From assembly GCA_947464185.1 (NCBI GenBank), contig CANHVY010000036.1, positions 1-37,490 of the forward strand: a stretch of DNA of 37,490 bases. Reading direction: 5' to 3'. Below, piece after piece: positions 1 through 7,019 of this stretch. The notes below the pieces were generated by a model. The model had not been told where the DNA came from and ran no database searches. It saw only the letters and a list, made by a program, of their open reading frames with translations. Position numbers and translations under genes: made by a program. Positions within the stretch are counted from its first letter, which is position 1, and each line of letters begins with the position of its first letter. The DNA is from Burkholderiales bacterium. Lineage in GTDB: Bacteria; Pseudomonadota; Gammaproteobacteria; Burkholderiales; Burkholderiaceae_C.

Positions 1-798
1 ATGCGCGTGTACTTCGAGAAGCCCCGCACCACCGTGGGCTGGAAGGGCCTGATCAACGACCCCTACCTGGACGAGAGCTACCGCATCCACGAGGGCCTGC
101 GCATTGCGCGCCAGCTGCTGCTGGAGATCAACCGCTGCGGCGTGCCCGCGGCCAGCGAGTTCCTCGACGTCATCAGCCCGCAGTACATCGCAGACCTGGT
201 GAGCTGGGGGGCCATCGGCGCGCGCACCACGGAAAGCCAGGTGCACCGTGAGCTGGCCTCGGGCCTGAGCGCGCCCATCGGCTTCAAGAACGGCACCGAC
301 GGCAACATCAAGATCGCCACCGACGCCATCCAGGCCGCAGCGCGGGCGCACCACTTCCTGTCGGTGCACAAGAACGGGCAGGTGGCCATCGTCGAGACCA
401 AGGGCAACAAGGACTGCCACGTCATCCTGCGCGGTGGCAAGGCCCCCAACTACGATGCCGCCAGCGTGGCCACGGCCTGCAAGGAGCTGGACGGCGCCAA
501 GCTGGGGCCGCGCCTGATGATCGACTGCAGCCACGCCAACTCCAGCAAGCAGCACCAGCGCCAGATCGAGGTGGCAGGCGACGTGGCCGCTCAGGTCAGC
601 GGGGGCAGTCGGCAGGTCTTCGGCGTGATGGTGGAGAGCCACCTCAGCGACGGGGCGCAGAAGTTCACCCCGGGCAAGGACGATCCGGCGCAGCTGCACT
701 ACGGCCAGAGCATCACCGATGCCTGCATCGGCTGGGACGATTCGCTGGGGGTGCTGCAGACGCTGAGCGATGCGGTGCAGGCGCGGCGGCGGGGCTGA
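1..798 (+). CDS. aroG: 3-deoxy-7-phosphoheptulonate synthase (DAHP synthase, AroG type), 3' part
   Basis: DAHP synthase condenses phosphoenolpyruvate and erythrose 4-phosphate in the first step of the shikimate pathway. The visible 265 codons match the type I AroG/AroF/AroH family from the active-site segment onward: MRVYFEKPRTTVGWKG (PEP-binding Arg and Lys), GARTTESQVHRELASGLS, GFKNGTDG, FLSVHKNG, DCHVILRGGK, IDCSHANSSK, GVMVESHL and the terminal SITDACIGW block. Family members are about 350-370 residues, so roughly 85-90 N-terminal residues lie before base 1. The ATG at base 1 is an internal Met rather than the start. Feedback type (Phe, Tyr or Trp) cannot be judged because the N-terminal regulatory part is outside the window. 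The gene converges on the adenosyltransferase gene. Confidence 0.95.
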   Translation: MRVYFEKPRTTVGWKGLINDPYLDESYRIHEGLRIARQLLLEINRCGVPAASEFLDVISPQYIADLVSWGAIGARTTESQVHRELASGLSAPIGFKNGTDGNIKIATDAIQAAARAHHFLSVHKNGQVAIVETKGNKDCHVILRGGKAPNYDAASVATACKELDGAKLGPRLMIDCSHANSSKQHQRQIEVAGDVAAQVSGGSRQVFGVMVESHLSDGAQKFTPGKDDPAQLHYGQSITDACIGWDDSLGVLQTLSDAVQARRRG

Positions 799-841
799 CA
801 GGTGCGCGGGACGGCGCCCGCAAGGGCTGCCGCCCTGGCTT

Positions 842-863
842 CGCCCGGGTTCAGGCCCGGGCG
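842..863. terminator. GC-rich hairpin between convergent genes, possible bidirectional terminator
   Basis: CGCCCGGG at 842-849 pairs perfectly with CCCGGGCG at 856-863 across a 6-nt loop, in the 67-bp gap between the convergent aroG and adenosyltransferase genes. There is no clear T-run on either side, so it may only stabilise 3' ends or assist Rho-dependent termination. Confidence 0.45.
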
Positions 864-865
864 GC

Positions 866-1441
866 TCAGCCGCCCTCGCGCGCCAGCCGCTCGCTCTTCC
901 AGTACACGTCGTCACCCCCCAGTCCGTCGAGGTTGGCGCGGTTGAGCACCCGTGCCAGCACGAACATCAGGTCCGACAGGCGGTTGAGGTACTGCCGGGG
1001 AGCCTCGTTGATGGCCTCGGCCAGGCCCAGGTGGACCACGGCGCGCTCCGCGCGGCGGGCGATGGTGCGGCTGACATGCGCCAGGGCGGCGCTGCGCGTG
1101 CCCGCCGGCAGGATGAACTCCTTCAGCCGGGGCAGGGCTTCGTTGTGACGCGCCAGGGCCGCGTCCAGGCCCGCCACGGCTTCCGGCTTGAGCAGGGTGT
1201 AGCCGGGGATGGACAGCTCGCCGCCCAGGTTGAAGAGCTCGTGCTGCACGGTCACCAGCAGTTCGCGCACGTCGCCGGGCAGGGGCTCGGCCAGCAGCAC
1301 GCCGATGGAGGAGTTGAGTTCGTCCACGTCGCCCATGGCCTGCACGCGCAGGTGGTCCTTGGGCACGCGGGTGCCGTCGCCGAGGCCGGTGGTGCCGTCG
1401 TCTCCGGTGCGGGTGGCGATCTGGGTGAGGCGGTTGCTCAT
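866..1441 (-). CDS. Cob(I)yrinic acid a,c-diamide adenosyltransferase, PduO type
   Basis: This enzyme moves the 5'-deoxyadenosyl group of ATP onto cob(I)alamin to make coenzyme B12. The 191-residue product has the PduO/MMAB signatures: an N-terminal ATP-binding TRTGDDGTTGLGDG (about residues 10-23), GDVDELNSSIG, and the C-terminal helix pair with RTIARRAERAVV and YLNRLSDLMFVLAR. The start was set at the Met giving MSNRLTQIATRTGDDG, which matches the usual short N-terminus; the frame is open 15 codons further upstream with MARLRLAS, which looks non-coding. No other cobalamin gene is nearby, so it probably serves general salvage or a distant B12-dependent enzyme. The stop converges on aroG. Confidence 0.93.
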   Translation of the reverse strand: MSNRLTQIATRTGDDGTTGLGDGTRVPKDHLRVQAMGDVDELNSSIGVLLAEPLPGDVRELLVTVQHELFNLGGELSIPGYTLLKPEAVAGLDAALARHNEALPRLKEFILPAGTRSAALAHVSRTIARRAERAVVHLGLAEAINEAPRQYLNRLSDLMFVLARVLNRANLDGLGGDDVYWKSERLAREGG

Positions 1442-1581
1442 GGTGCGGGCGATGCTATCAGTGGATGCCAGCCGCAGGCGGGCCACCGGTCACCGAGCGG
1501 GGCAGGGTCATTCCTTCCGCCCTGCCACGCCGGATCGGCGAAGATTCGGGTTTGCACAGTCGGCCCACAGGAGACGAGACC

Positions 1582-2997
1582 ATGAACGCCCCCCACGACT
1601 TCACGCCCCGCGTCGAGCCCCGGCCCGTGCCCGCCCCGATGCTGGCCGCCCTGCGCGCCCACTTCGGCGAGCGTTGTTCCACCGCCCCGGCGGTGCGTGA
1701 ACAGCACGGGCGCGACGAGTCGCCGTTCCCGGTGACGCCGCCGGAGGTGGTGGTGTTCTGCGAGAGCACCGACGACGTGGTGGCGGTGGTGAAGCTGGCC
1801 GACCAGCACGCCGTGCCGGTGATCCCGTTCGGCACCGGTTCGTCGCTGGAAGGTCACCTGCTGGCAGTGCAGGGCGGCGTGAGCGTGGATGTCAGCCGCA
1901 TGACGCAGATCGTGCGCGTGAACCCCGAAGACCTGACGGTCACGGTGCAAGCTGGCGTCACGCGCGAGCAACTCAACCGCGAGATCCGCGATACCGGCCT
2001 GTTCTTTCCCATCGACCCCGGCGCCAACGCCAGCCTGGGCGGGATGGCCGCCACGCGCGCCAGCGGCACGAACGCGGTGCGCTACGGCACCATGCGCGAG
2101 AACGTGCTGGGCCTGACGGTGGTGACGGCCAGCGGCGAGGTGATCCGCACCGGCACACGCGCCAAGAAGTCCAGCGCCGGCTACGACCTCACGCGCCTGA
2201 TGGTGGGCAGCGAGGGCACGCTGGGCGTCATCACCGAGGTCACGCTCAAGCTCTACCCGCTGCCCGAGGCCGTGAGCGCCGCCATCTGCCACTTCCCCAG
2301 CGTGCAGGCGGCCGTGGCCACCACCATCCAGGTGATCCAGATGGGTGTGCCGATCGCGCGCTGCGAGTTGCTGGACGCCAACGCGGTGCGGGCCGTCAAC
2401 GCCCAGAGCGGCCTGAGCATGCGCGAGTCGCCGCTGCTGCTGATGGAGTTCCACGGCACCGACGCGGGCGTGAAGGAGCAGGCCGAGACGGTGCAGGACA
2501 TCGCCGGCGAGCAGGGCGGCGAGGGCTTCGAGTGGGCCAGCACCCCCGAGGAACGCACGCGGCTGTGGACCGCCCGTCACAAGGCCTACTTTGCCGGGAT
2601 GAGCAGCAACCCCGGCTGCCGCACCGTCACCACCGACACCTGCGTGCCGATTTCGCGCCTGGCCGAGATCATCGACATCTCGGTGCAGGAGGCGGCAGAG
2701 TCCGGCCTGCCGCACTACATCGTGGGGCACGTGGGCGACGGCAACTTCCACCTCGCCTACCTGGTCAAGGACGGTGACCTCGGCCAACGCGCCACGGCCG
2801 AGCGCCTGAGCCTGCAGATGGTGCAACGCGCCATTGCCATGGAAGGCACCTGCACGGGCGAGCACGGCATCGGCCTGCACAAGATGGGCTTCCTGGTGGA
2901 CGAGGCCGGTGTCGGCGCGGTGGACCTGATGCGCCAGATCAAGCGTGCGCTGGACCCGAAGAACATCATGAACCCGGGGAAGATCTTCGCGCTGTGA
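1582..2997 (+). CDS. FAD-binding oxidoreductase, GlcD / D-lactate dehydrogenase (LDHD) family
   Basis: A 471-residue flavoprotein of the VAO/PCMH family that oxidises a D-2-hydroxy acid such as D-lactate or glycolate. The N-terminal FAD domain shows PFGTGSSLEGH, GGMAATRASGTNAVRYGTM and VGSEGTLGVITEVTLKLYPL. The C-terminal cap domain shows HVGDGNFH, GEHGIGLHK and the terminal MNPGKIF. The start at 1582 is supported by AGGAG at 1569-1573, 8 nt upstream, and by the typical N-terminus; the in-frame extension back to 1465 has no support. It is a single-chain form without neighbouring GlcE or GlcF genes, which favours an LDHD-like D-lactate dehydrogenase over the three-subunit glycolate oxidase. 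The exact substrate cannot be set from sequence. Confidence 0.9.
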   Translation: MNAPHDFTPRVEPRPVPAPMLAALRAHFGERCSTAPAVREQHGRDESPFPVTPPEVVVFCESTDDVVAVVKLADQHAVPVIPFGTGSSLEGHLLAVQGGVSVDVSRMTQIVRVNPEDLTVTVQAGVTREQLNREIRDTGLFFPIDPGANASLGGMAATRASGTNAVRYGTMRENVLGLTVVTASGEVIRTGTRAKKSSAGYDLTRLMVGSEGTLGVITEVTLKLYPLPEAVSAAICHFPSVQAAVATTIQVIQMGVPIARCELLDANAVRAVNAQSGLSMRESPLLLMEFHGTDAGVKEQAETVQDIAGEQGGEGFEWASTPEERTRLWTARHKAYFAGMSSNPGCRTVTTDTCVPISRLAEIIDISVQEAAESGLPHYIVGHVGDGNFHLAYLVKDGDLGQRATAERLSLQMVQRAIAMEGTCTGEHGIGLHKMGFLVDEAGVGAVDLMRQIKRALDPKNIMNPGKIFAL

Positions 2998-3006
2998 CGC
3001 GTCTGC

Positions 3007-3026
3007 CCGCCGCCTCCCTGCGGCGG
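3007..3026. terminator. Hairpin between convergent genes, terminator-like
   Basis: CCGCCGC at 3007-3013 pairs with GCGGCGG at 3020-3026 over a 6-nt loop, just after the flavoprotein stop and before the 3' end of the convergent lipoprotein gene. A short CCTTTC follows on the plus strand; there is no strong T-run. Confidence 0.45.
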
Positions 3027-3060
3027 TGAGAGCCTTTCAGCGGCCCTGCAGAAGACAGGC

Positions 3061-3639
3061 TCAAGGGCAGGTCGGCGCTGGCAGGGTGCCGCTCTGGCGC
3101 TGCACAGTGACGGACGGGAGCAACAGGCGTTCGTCCAACCCTCCAAGTTCCAGCACCAGGCTGCCGCCTTCGCCAGTGCGCACGCCCAACGAGGCTGCAA
3201 CCCCCGGCACTGCCTCGGCGCCAAACACGCCAAAGTAGCGGGCGCCCAGAGCCGGGCTGCTTCCCCACAGGCCCTTGAAGCGTTCCTGCGTGCAGCGCCG
3301 CTCCAGCGTGACGGTGTCCCCCTGCACCTCCAGGCGCCACCGCGCACCCGGGGCGGTGTCGAGCCAAAGCTCTGCCGGGGGGTTGTCGCCCGTCGAACCC
3401 AGCCCCGAGGCGGCAGGGCAAGCGGGCGACACCGCAGCGCCGGGCGCGCAGGCGGCGGCTTGAGCCCCAAAGGCCTGCAGGCCGTCAGCCGCAGAGGTGA
3501 GCCCCGTGCCCGTGCCGCCAACGCCTGGGCCGCATGCGGCCAGCAGCAGTGCCTGGAGGCACAGCCAGGCTGCCGCAGTGATCACCATCCAGCGAGGACG
3601 GGGCCGGACTGCCCAGCAGGTGGAAGGTTCAGCATTCAT
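3061..3639 (-). CDS. Uncharacterised lipoprotein coupled to the DUF6502 gene
   Basis: The 192-residue product begins with a type II signal peptide: a basic n-region (VRPRPRW), a hydrophobic core and the lipobox LLAAC, giving a lipidated Cys at about residue 36. The mature part is Gly/Ala-rich for some 50 residues, then forms a small beta-rich domain (ELWLDTAPGARWRLEVQG, DTVTLERRC, ARYFGVFG, GGSLVLELGG, VTVQRQSG) ending in PAPTCP. I do not recognise the family; a small META/HslJ-like barrel is possible but not shown. Its ATG overlaps the TGA of the DUF6502 gene (ATGA at 3636-3639), so translation is probably coupled and the two proteins likely share one role. Confidence 0.75.
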   Translation of the reverse strand: MNAEPSTCWAVRPRPRWMVITAAAWLCLQALLLAACGPGVGGTGTGLTSAADGLQAFGAQAAACAPGAAVSPACPAASGLGSTGDNPPAELWLDTAPGARWRLEVQGDTVTLERRCTQERFKGLWGSSPALGARYFGVFGAEAVPGVAASLGVRTGEGGSLVLELGGLDERLLLPSVTVQRQSGTLPAPTCP

Positions 3640-4526
3640 GACGGATCGTCCTCGGTGTCGTAGAAATACACGCCCAGGCGCACGCGGCGCCGAGGCATGG
3701 GGTCGGGCGTGTTGTTGGGTGTGAGGGTCGGGCCCGCGGAGGGTGTGCCCTCCTGGCAGCCTGGGGGCGCCACAGCCGCCGCGTCGGGTGCGTCCTCCTG
3801 ATCCGACTCGAAGCGTTCCCGCGCTTCGCGCAGCAGACCGGGCAGAACCTGCTGCCATGCCGCTGTGGCCGCCTGGTGCAGGTGTGCGGCTGATGCGGGC
3901 TTGAGCCGGTCCACGTACAGGGCCTGCTCCAGGAAGTTCGCGCCGTCCTGCAGGTTGGCAGTGGCGGCGTGGGCGTGGTCGGCCAGATTGGCGGCCATCA
4001 ACCCTGCCATCTCTGCAAAGCCCTGACGCGGCGCGAAGCCCTTGGCACACAAGGCGACGCAGCCGTCCTCGGCGCAAGTCACCACGCCCAGCCTCACCAG
4101 TTCTTCCCGAAGGGCTCTCGGGCGCACGTCCTGGCTGACAGCGCTCACCAGTTCATCGAACGACGCACGGGAGAGTTCTCGGGGTCGGCCTTGAGCGTCA
4201 TGCCAGGCGGGGTCCGACATCCACCGGCCCACCACCTCGCCTGCCAGGGAGACCGGTGGAGTCAGATCAGCTTGAGATTCCGCAACCGCTTCGCCGCGAG
4301 TGAGCGCTCGCACGTCGCGTCTGTGGACACCGCTCAGCAGGGTCAGGGCGCTGTCGCTGACCGGCATGCCCTGGGTCCGCAACTCCTGCCGCGCAGCCTC
4401 CAGGAACGCTGGCTTGAGCGCCGCGGCAAATGCTGTGTAGGTGACCCCATGCCGCAGCAGCAGGAGCAGCAAGGGGCGCAAGGCCCGAAGCACGGTACGC
4501 AAAACGATCTGGTGACGGGTGCTCAC
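3636..4526 (-). CDS. DUF6502 family protein, possible transcriptional regulator
   Basis: The 296-residue product starts with GTG and opens LRALRPLLLLLLRHGVTYTAF, the pattern I associate with DUF6502 proteins. The following part, SDSALTLLSGVHRRDVRALT (residues 57-76), reads like a helix-turn-helix with a recognition helix. The centre carries GEVVGRWMSDPAWHD and PRALREELVRLGVV, again winged-helix-like, and the C-terminus ends in the basic-acidic RRRVRLGVYFYDTEDDPS. Function is unknown. A DNA-binding regulator is inferred from the HTH-like segments and from a palindrome overlapping its own predicted -10 element. It is followed by an overlapping lipoprotein gene and diverges from a beta-propeller lipoprotein gene. 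Membership is fairly secure; the role is not. Confidence 0.8.
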   Translation of the reverse strand: MSTRHQIVLRTVLRALRPLLLLLLRHGVTYTAFAAALKPAFLEAARQELRTQGMPVSDSALTLLSGVHRRDVRALTRGEAVAESQADLTPPVSLAGEVVGRWMSDPAWHDAQGRPRELSRASFDELVSAVSQDVRPRALREELVRLGVVTCAEDGCVALCAKGFAPRQGFAEMAGLMAANLADHAHAATANLQDGANFLEQALYVDRLKPASAAHLHQAATAAWQQVLPGLLREARERFESDQEDAPDAAAVAPPGCQEGTPSAGPTLTPNNTPDPMPRRRVRLGVYFYDTEDDPS

Positions 4527-4546
4527 GAGGGCTGGCCGAAAGGTGC

Positions 4547-4578
4547 TTGACAGGACTTCAGGTTTTGTGGGAAATTAT
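4547..4578 (+). promoter_or_regulatory. Possible plus-strand promoter toward the beta-propeller gene
   Basis: A perfect TTGACA at 4547-4552 is followed by AT-rich DNA, with AATTAT at 4573-4578 as the best -10-like hexamer. The spacing of 20 bp is longer than ideal, so this is a weak prediction. The -10-like part lies inside the palindrome. Confidence 0.25.
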
Positions 4579-4583
4579 CCCAC
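4567..4583. promoter_or_regulatory. Perfect palindromic operator in the DUF6502 / beta-propeller control region
   Basis: GTGGGA at 4567-4572 and TCCCAC at 4578-4583 form a perfect inverted repeat around AATTA. On the minus strand the site reads GTGGGATAATTTCCCAC and contains GATAAT, a good -10 hexamer. A bound dimer here would block the DUF6502 promoter and could also affect the divergent gene. The binding protein is unknown; the DUF6502 product is the natural candidate. Confidence 0.6.
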
Positions 4584-4602
4584 GTCACCGATCCAGCTGC
4601 AA
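4574..4602 (-). promoter_or_regulatory. Predicted sigma70 promoter of the DUF6502 gene
   Basis: On the minus strand, TTGCAG (4602-4597) and GATAAT (4579-4574) are separated by exactly 17 bp. The -10 is close to consensus, the -35 matches only in TTG. The expected transcription start is about 40 nt upstream of the GTG start at 4526. Confidence 0.4.
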
Positions 4603-4661
4603 GAACCCGCAAACGCGGGCCCAGGGAAGGGCGGTCGGATCGGTGGCACTTTCGACGCCGT

Positions 4662-4676
4662 AAGGAGGAATCACCA
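4662..4676 (+). promoter_or_regulatory. Strong Shine-Dalgarno leading to an in-frame ATC
   Basis: AAGGAGG at 4662-4668 is followed after 7 nt by ATC at 4676-4678. That codon is in frame with the beta-propeller gene whose first ATG is at 4787, and an in-frame TAA lies just before (4661-4663). No ATG, GTG or TTG occurs at the expected distance. Either translation starts at a rare ATC, or the base is a sequencing or assembly error for ATG, or the site is a relic. Confidence 0.45.
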
Positions 4677-4786
4677 TCCGCAGGACCTGCCCAACACCCA
4701 ACCCGCCCACCTGGGGGCCGACTGACCCCACGCCCGTACCCGGCCGCAGCACTGCCCGGTCGTCCCGGCAGAGGCTGGCGGTCTCG

Positions 4787-6826
4787 ATGGGCCTCGTTGG
4801 AGGCCTCGCTGGCGCAGTGATCGCCCTAAGCGCTTGCGGAGGCGGCGGCGCATCGCCTGTCACGCCCAGCGTGCGCCCGCTGGCGGCGCTGGAACCGGTG
4901 ACGGAAGGGGGGCTGGTGCCCAAGGTGCGGGAGGTGCTGCGAGGCCGCCACTCGGCCCTGGCGGCAAACCCCAACGTCAGCTTCGACCGTCTTGCCGCCA
5001 CGACCTCCACGGGCCTCACTGCCCTGACAGGGGCGTCGGCACAGGCTTCGGCTGGAACAGCACCGGTCTTCTCCGGCACCAACGTGCAAGAGGCCGGCGT
5101 CGACGAAGCTGACCTGCTCAAGACCGACGGCCGCCTGCTGTTCGCGTTGGACGGCTACACCCTGCTCGACGCCCAGGACAGGCTGCGACCCCAGGTGCGC
5201 GTGGCCCGCGCCGGCGCCGACGGCAGCGTGGAGCCCGTGGCCACGCTGCCCCTGGACGTGGGCGGCGAAGCAGCCAGCCCCAAGGGCCTGCTGCTGTCCG
5301 ACAAGGCCACCAGGCTGGTGGCCCTGGCGGCCACGCCCTCCTGGGGAGGTGCACCCTGCCCACCCGGGCTGCTATGCGCGCTGCCCGTGATCTCCAACAC
5401 CGAACCGGTGCTGCACCTGCAGGTGGCAGACATCTCGAGCACCGGCTCCCTGACCACGGCACGGCGCCTGGCCGTGGACGGCCAGCTCGTGGCCAGCCGC
5501 CGCGTGGGTGACGTGGTGCATCTCGTCACCACCTGGAGCCCGCGTCTGGCCTACGAGGCCCTGCCTGCCAGCGCCACGGAGCCCGACCGCGAGGCCGCGC
5601 TGGCTGCGCTCAAGGCCGGCGACATTCTGCCGGGCGTGCGCATCGATGGTGGTGCCCGCCAGCCGCTGGTGAGCGAAAACGACTGCATGGTCCAGCCCAA
5701 GGCCACTTCCCTCGCACTGACCGTGACCACGCTGGTGGCCATCGACCTGGCATCGCCCACGCTGAGTACCCGCTCGCGCTGCTTGTTCGGTGGCACAGAA
5801 GGCCTGTACATGTCTCCCAAGCACCTGTATCTGGCCACCACGCGCTCGCCGCAGCCGGTCACGAGCGCCGATGGCCGCTCGGTCTTTCCCACCGGGTTCA
5901 CTACCGACCTGCACAAGTTCGCCTTCGACGGCCTGAACCTCAACTACAAGGCATCGGGCGAGGTCAAGGGGCATCTGGGGTGGGAGCCGGAGCGCATCTC
6001 GCTGCGCATGAGCGAGCTCGCGGGCGACCTGCGGGTGATCAGCTACACCGGCACAGATGGCTGGGTGCTGGGGCTAGATGCTGTCGGCACCACGAGCACG
6101 GGTACAGACACCAAGCCGGCTGCCACGCCTTCGCCTGCTACGCTCACCATTCTGCGCGAGAGTGCCTCGGAAGCCACGCTCAAGCCCGTGGGCGTCCTGC
6201 CCAACCCGCAACGCCCCGCACCCCTGGGCAAGCCAGGTGAGCAGATCTACGGCGTGCGCTTCACGGGTGACACGGGCTACGTGGTCACCTTCCGCCGCAC
6301 CGACCCGTTGTACGTCCTCGACCTCAAGGACCCGACTGACCCGAAGATCGCAGGCGAACTGGAACTGCCCGGATTCTCCGACGTGCTGTTGCCGCTGCCC
6401 CAAGGCCTGCTGCTTGGTGTAGGCCGCGACGCGGATGCAAGCGGCGCCGCTCTCGGCCCCAAGGTGGCACTGTTCGATGTGCGGGACCCGACCAAGCCTG
6501 CCCTCATCAGTTCGAAGACTCTGGGCGCCAAAGGAAGCGCCAGCGCCACAGACCACAGCAGCCACGGGATCAACACCCTGCAGGTGGGCCCCGTGGCCCG
6601 GGTGGCGCTGCCTGCGTCGCTGCGCACCACGGACTGGGGCCCCGAAGCGCGACATGTACTGCAGCGCCTTGAGGTCGATACGGCGACCAGAACGCTCGGA
6701 TGGCGGCCTGAATTGTCTGCGCCGCAGGGCACCGACTCGTTCGATGTCAGCGCCGACCGCAGCGTGCAGATCGGTGACGCCGTCTTCTTCCTCACCCAGG
6801 GCCGCTGGGCAGGCAGCCGCTGGTGA
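4787..6826 (+). CDS. Secreted beta-propeller domain lipoprotein
   Basis: The 679-residue product carries a lipobox (VIALSACG, Cys17) after a short hydrophobic stretch and so should be a lipoprotein. SGTNVQEAGVDEADLLKTDG at about residues 95-114 is the hallmark opening of the Beta_propel family of extracytoplasmic propeller proteins. Repeated propeller strands follow, for example YVLDLKDPTDPKIAGELELP and VALFDVRDPTKPALISSK, and the end is VSADRSVQIGDAVFFLTQGRW. With the start at 4787 (AGAGG 12 nt upstream) the signal peptide has almost no basic n-region. Beginning at the ATC of 4676 would add 37 residues including RSSRQR, a normal n-region. The gene diverges from the DUF6502-lipoprotein pair, suggesting one envelope-linked system. 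Ligand unknown. Confidence 0.85.
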   Translation: MGLVGGLAGAVIALSACGGGGASPVTPSVRPLAALEPVTEGGLVPKVREVLRGRHSALAANPNVSFDRLAATTSTGLTALTGASAQASAGTAPVFSGTNVQEAGVDEADLLKTDGRLLFALDGYTLLDAQDRLRPQVRVARAGADGSVEPVATLPLDVGGEAASPKGLLLSDKATRLVALAATPSWGGAPCPPGLLCALPVISNTEPVLHLQVADISSTGSLTTARRLAVDGQLVASRRVGDVVHLVTTWSPRLAYEALPASATEPDREAALAALKAGDILPGVRIDGGARQPLVSENDCMVQPKATSLALTVTTLVAIDLASPTLSTRSRCLFGGTEGLYMSPKHLYLATTRSPQPVTSADGRSVFPTGFTTDLHKFAFDGLNLNYKASGEVKGHLGWEPERISLRMSELAGDLRVISYTGTDGWVLGLDAVGTTSTGTDTKPAATPSPATLTILRESASEATLKPVGVLPNPQRPAPLGKPGEQIYGVRFTGDTGYVVTFRRTDPLYVLDLKDPTDPKIAGELELPGFSDVLLPLPQGLLLGVGRDADASGAALGPKVALFDVRDPTKPALISSKTLGAKGSASATDHSSHGINTLQVGPVARVALPASLRTTDWGPEARHVLQRLEVDTATRTLGWRPELSAPQGTDSFDVSADRSVQIGDAVFFLTQGRWAGSRW

Positions 6827-6834
6827 TCGCAGTA

Positions 6835-6919
6835 CCCGGCAAGGCCGGGCCTTGAGGAGCATCTGCGCGCCGCATGACCTACAGGCGTAAGCAAGGGGCC
6901 GGGCACTTGCAGGTGCCCG
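6835..6919. terminator. Two short hairpins after the beta-propeller gene
   Basis: CCCGGC (6835-6840) pairs with GCCGGG (6844-6849) over a 3-nt loop. A second stem, CGGGCAC at 6900-6906 with GTGCCCG at 6913-6919, follows. Neither has a T-run. They fill most of the 193-bp gap before the transporter gene and probably help end the upstream transcript. Confidence 0.35.
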
Positions 6920-7019
6920 TCAGCCGGCGAGCAGTGGCAGGGCCTGCCCAGGAGCCGCTTTGCGCAGGGCCCCGACTGAAGACCCTGCCCACATCAGGGC
7001 GCCGGTGCGATGATGAGGC

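Noticed and set aside
1..3. ATG at base 1 as the true start of the DAHP synthase
   Set aside because: The sequence MRVYFEKPRTTVGWKG is internal in the family, so the gene is truncated by the window edge.
1438..2880. 480-codon open frame on the minus strand across the flavoprotein gene
   Set aside because: It is antisense to a protein with clear FAD-oxidase motifs and has a His/Ala/Gly-rich composition typical of a GC-rich shadow frame.
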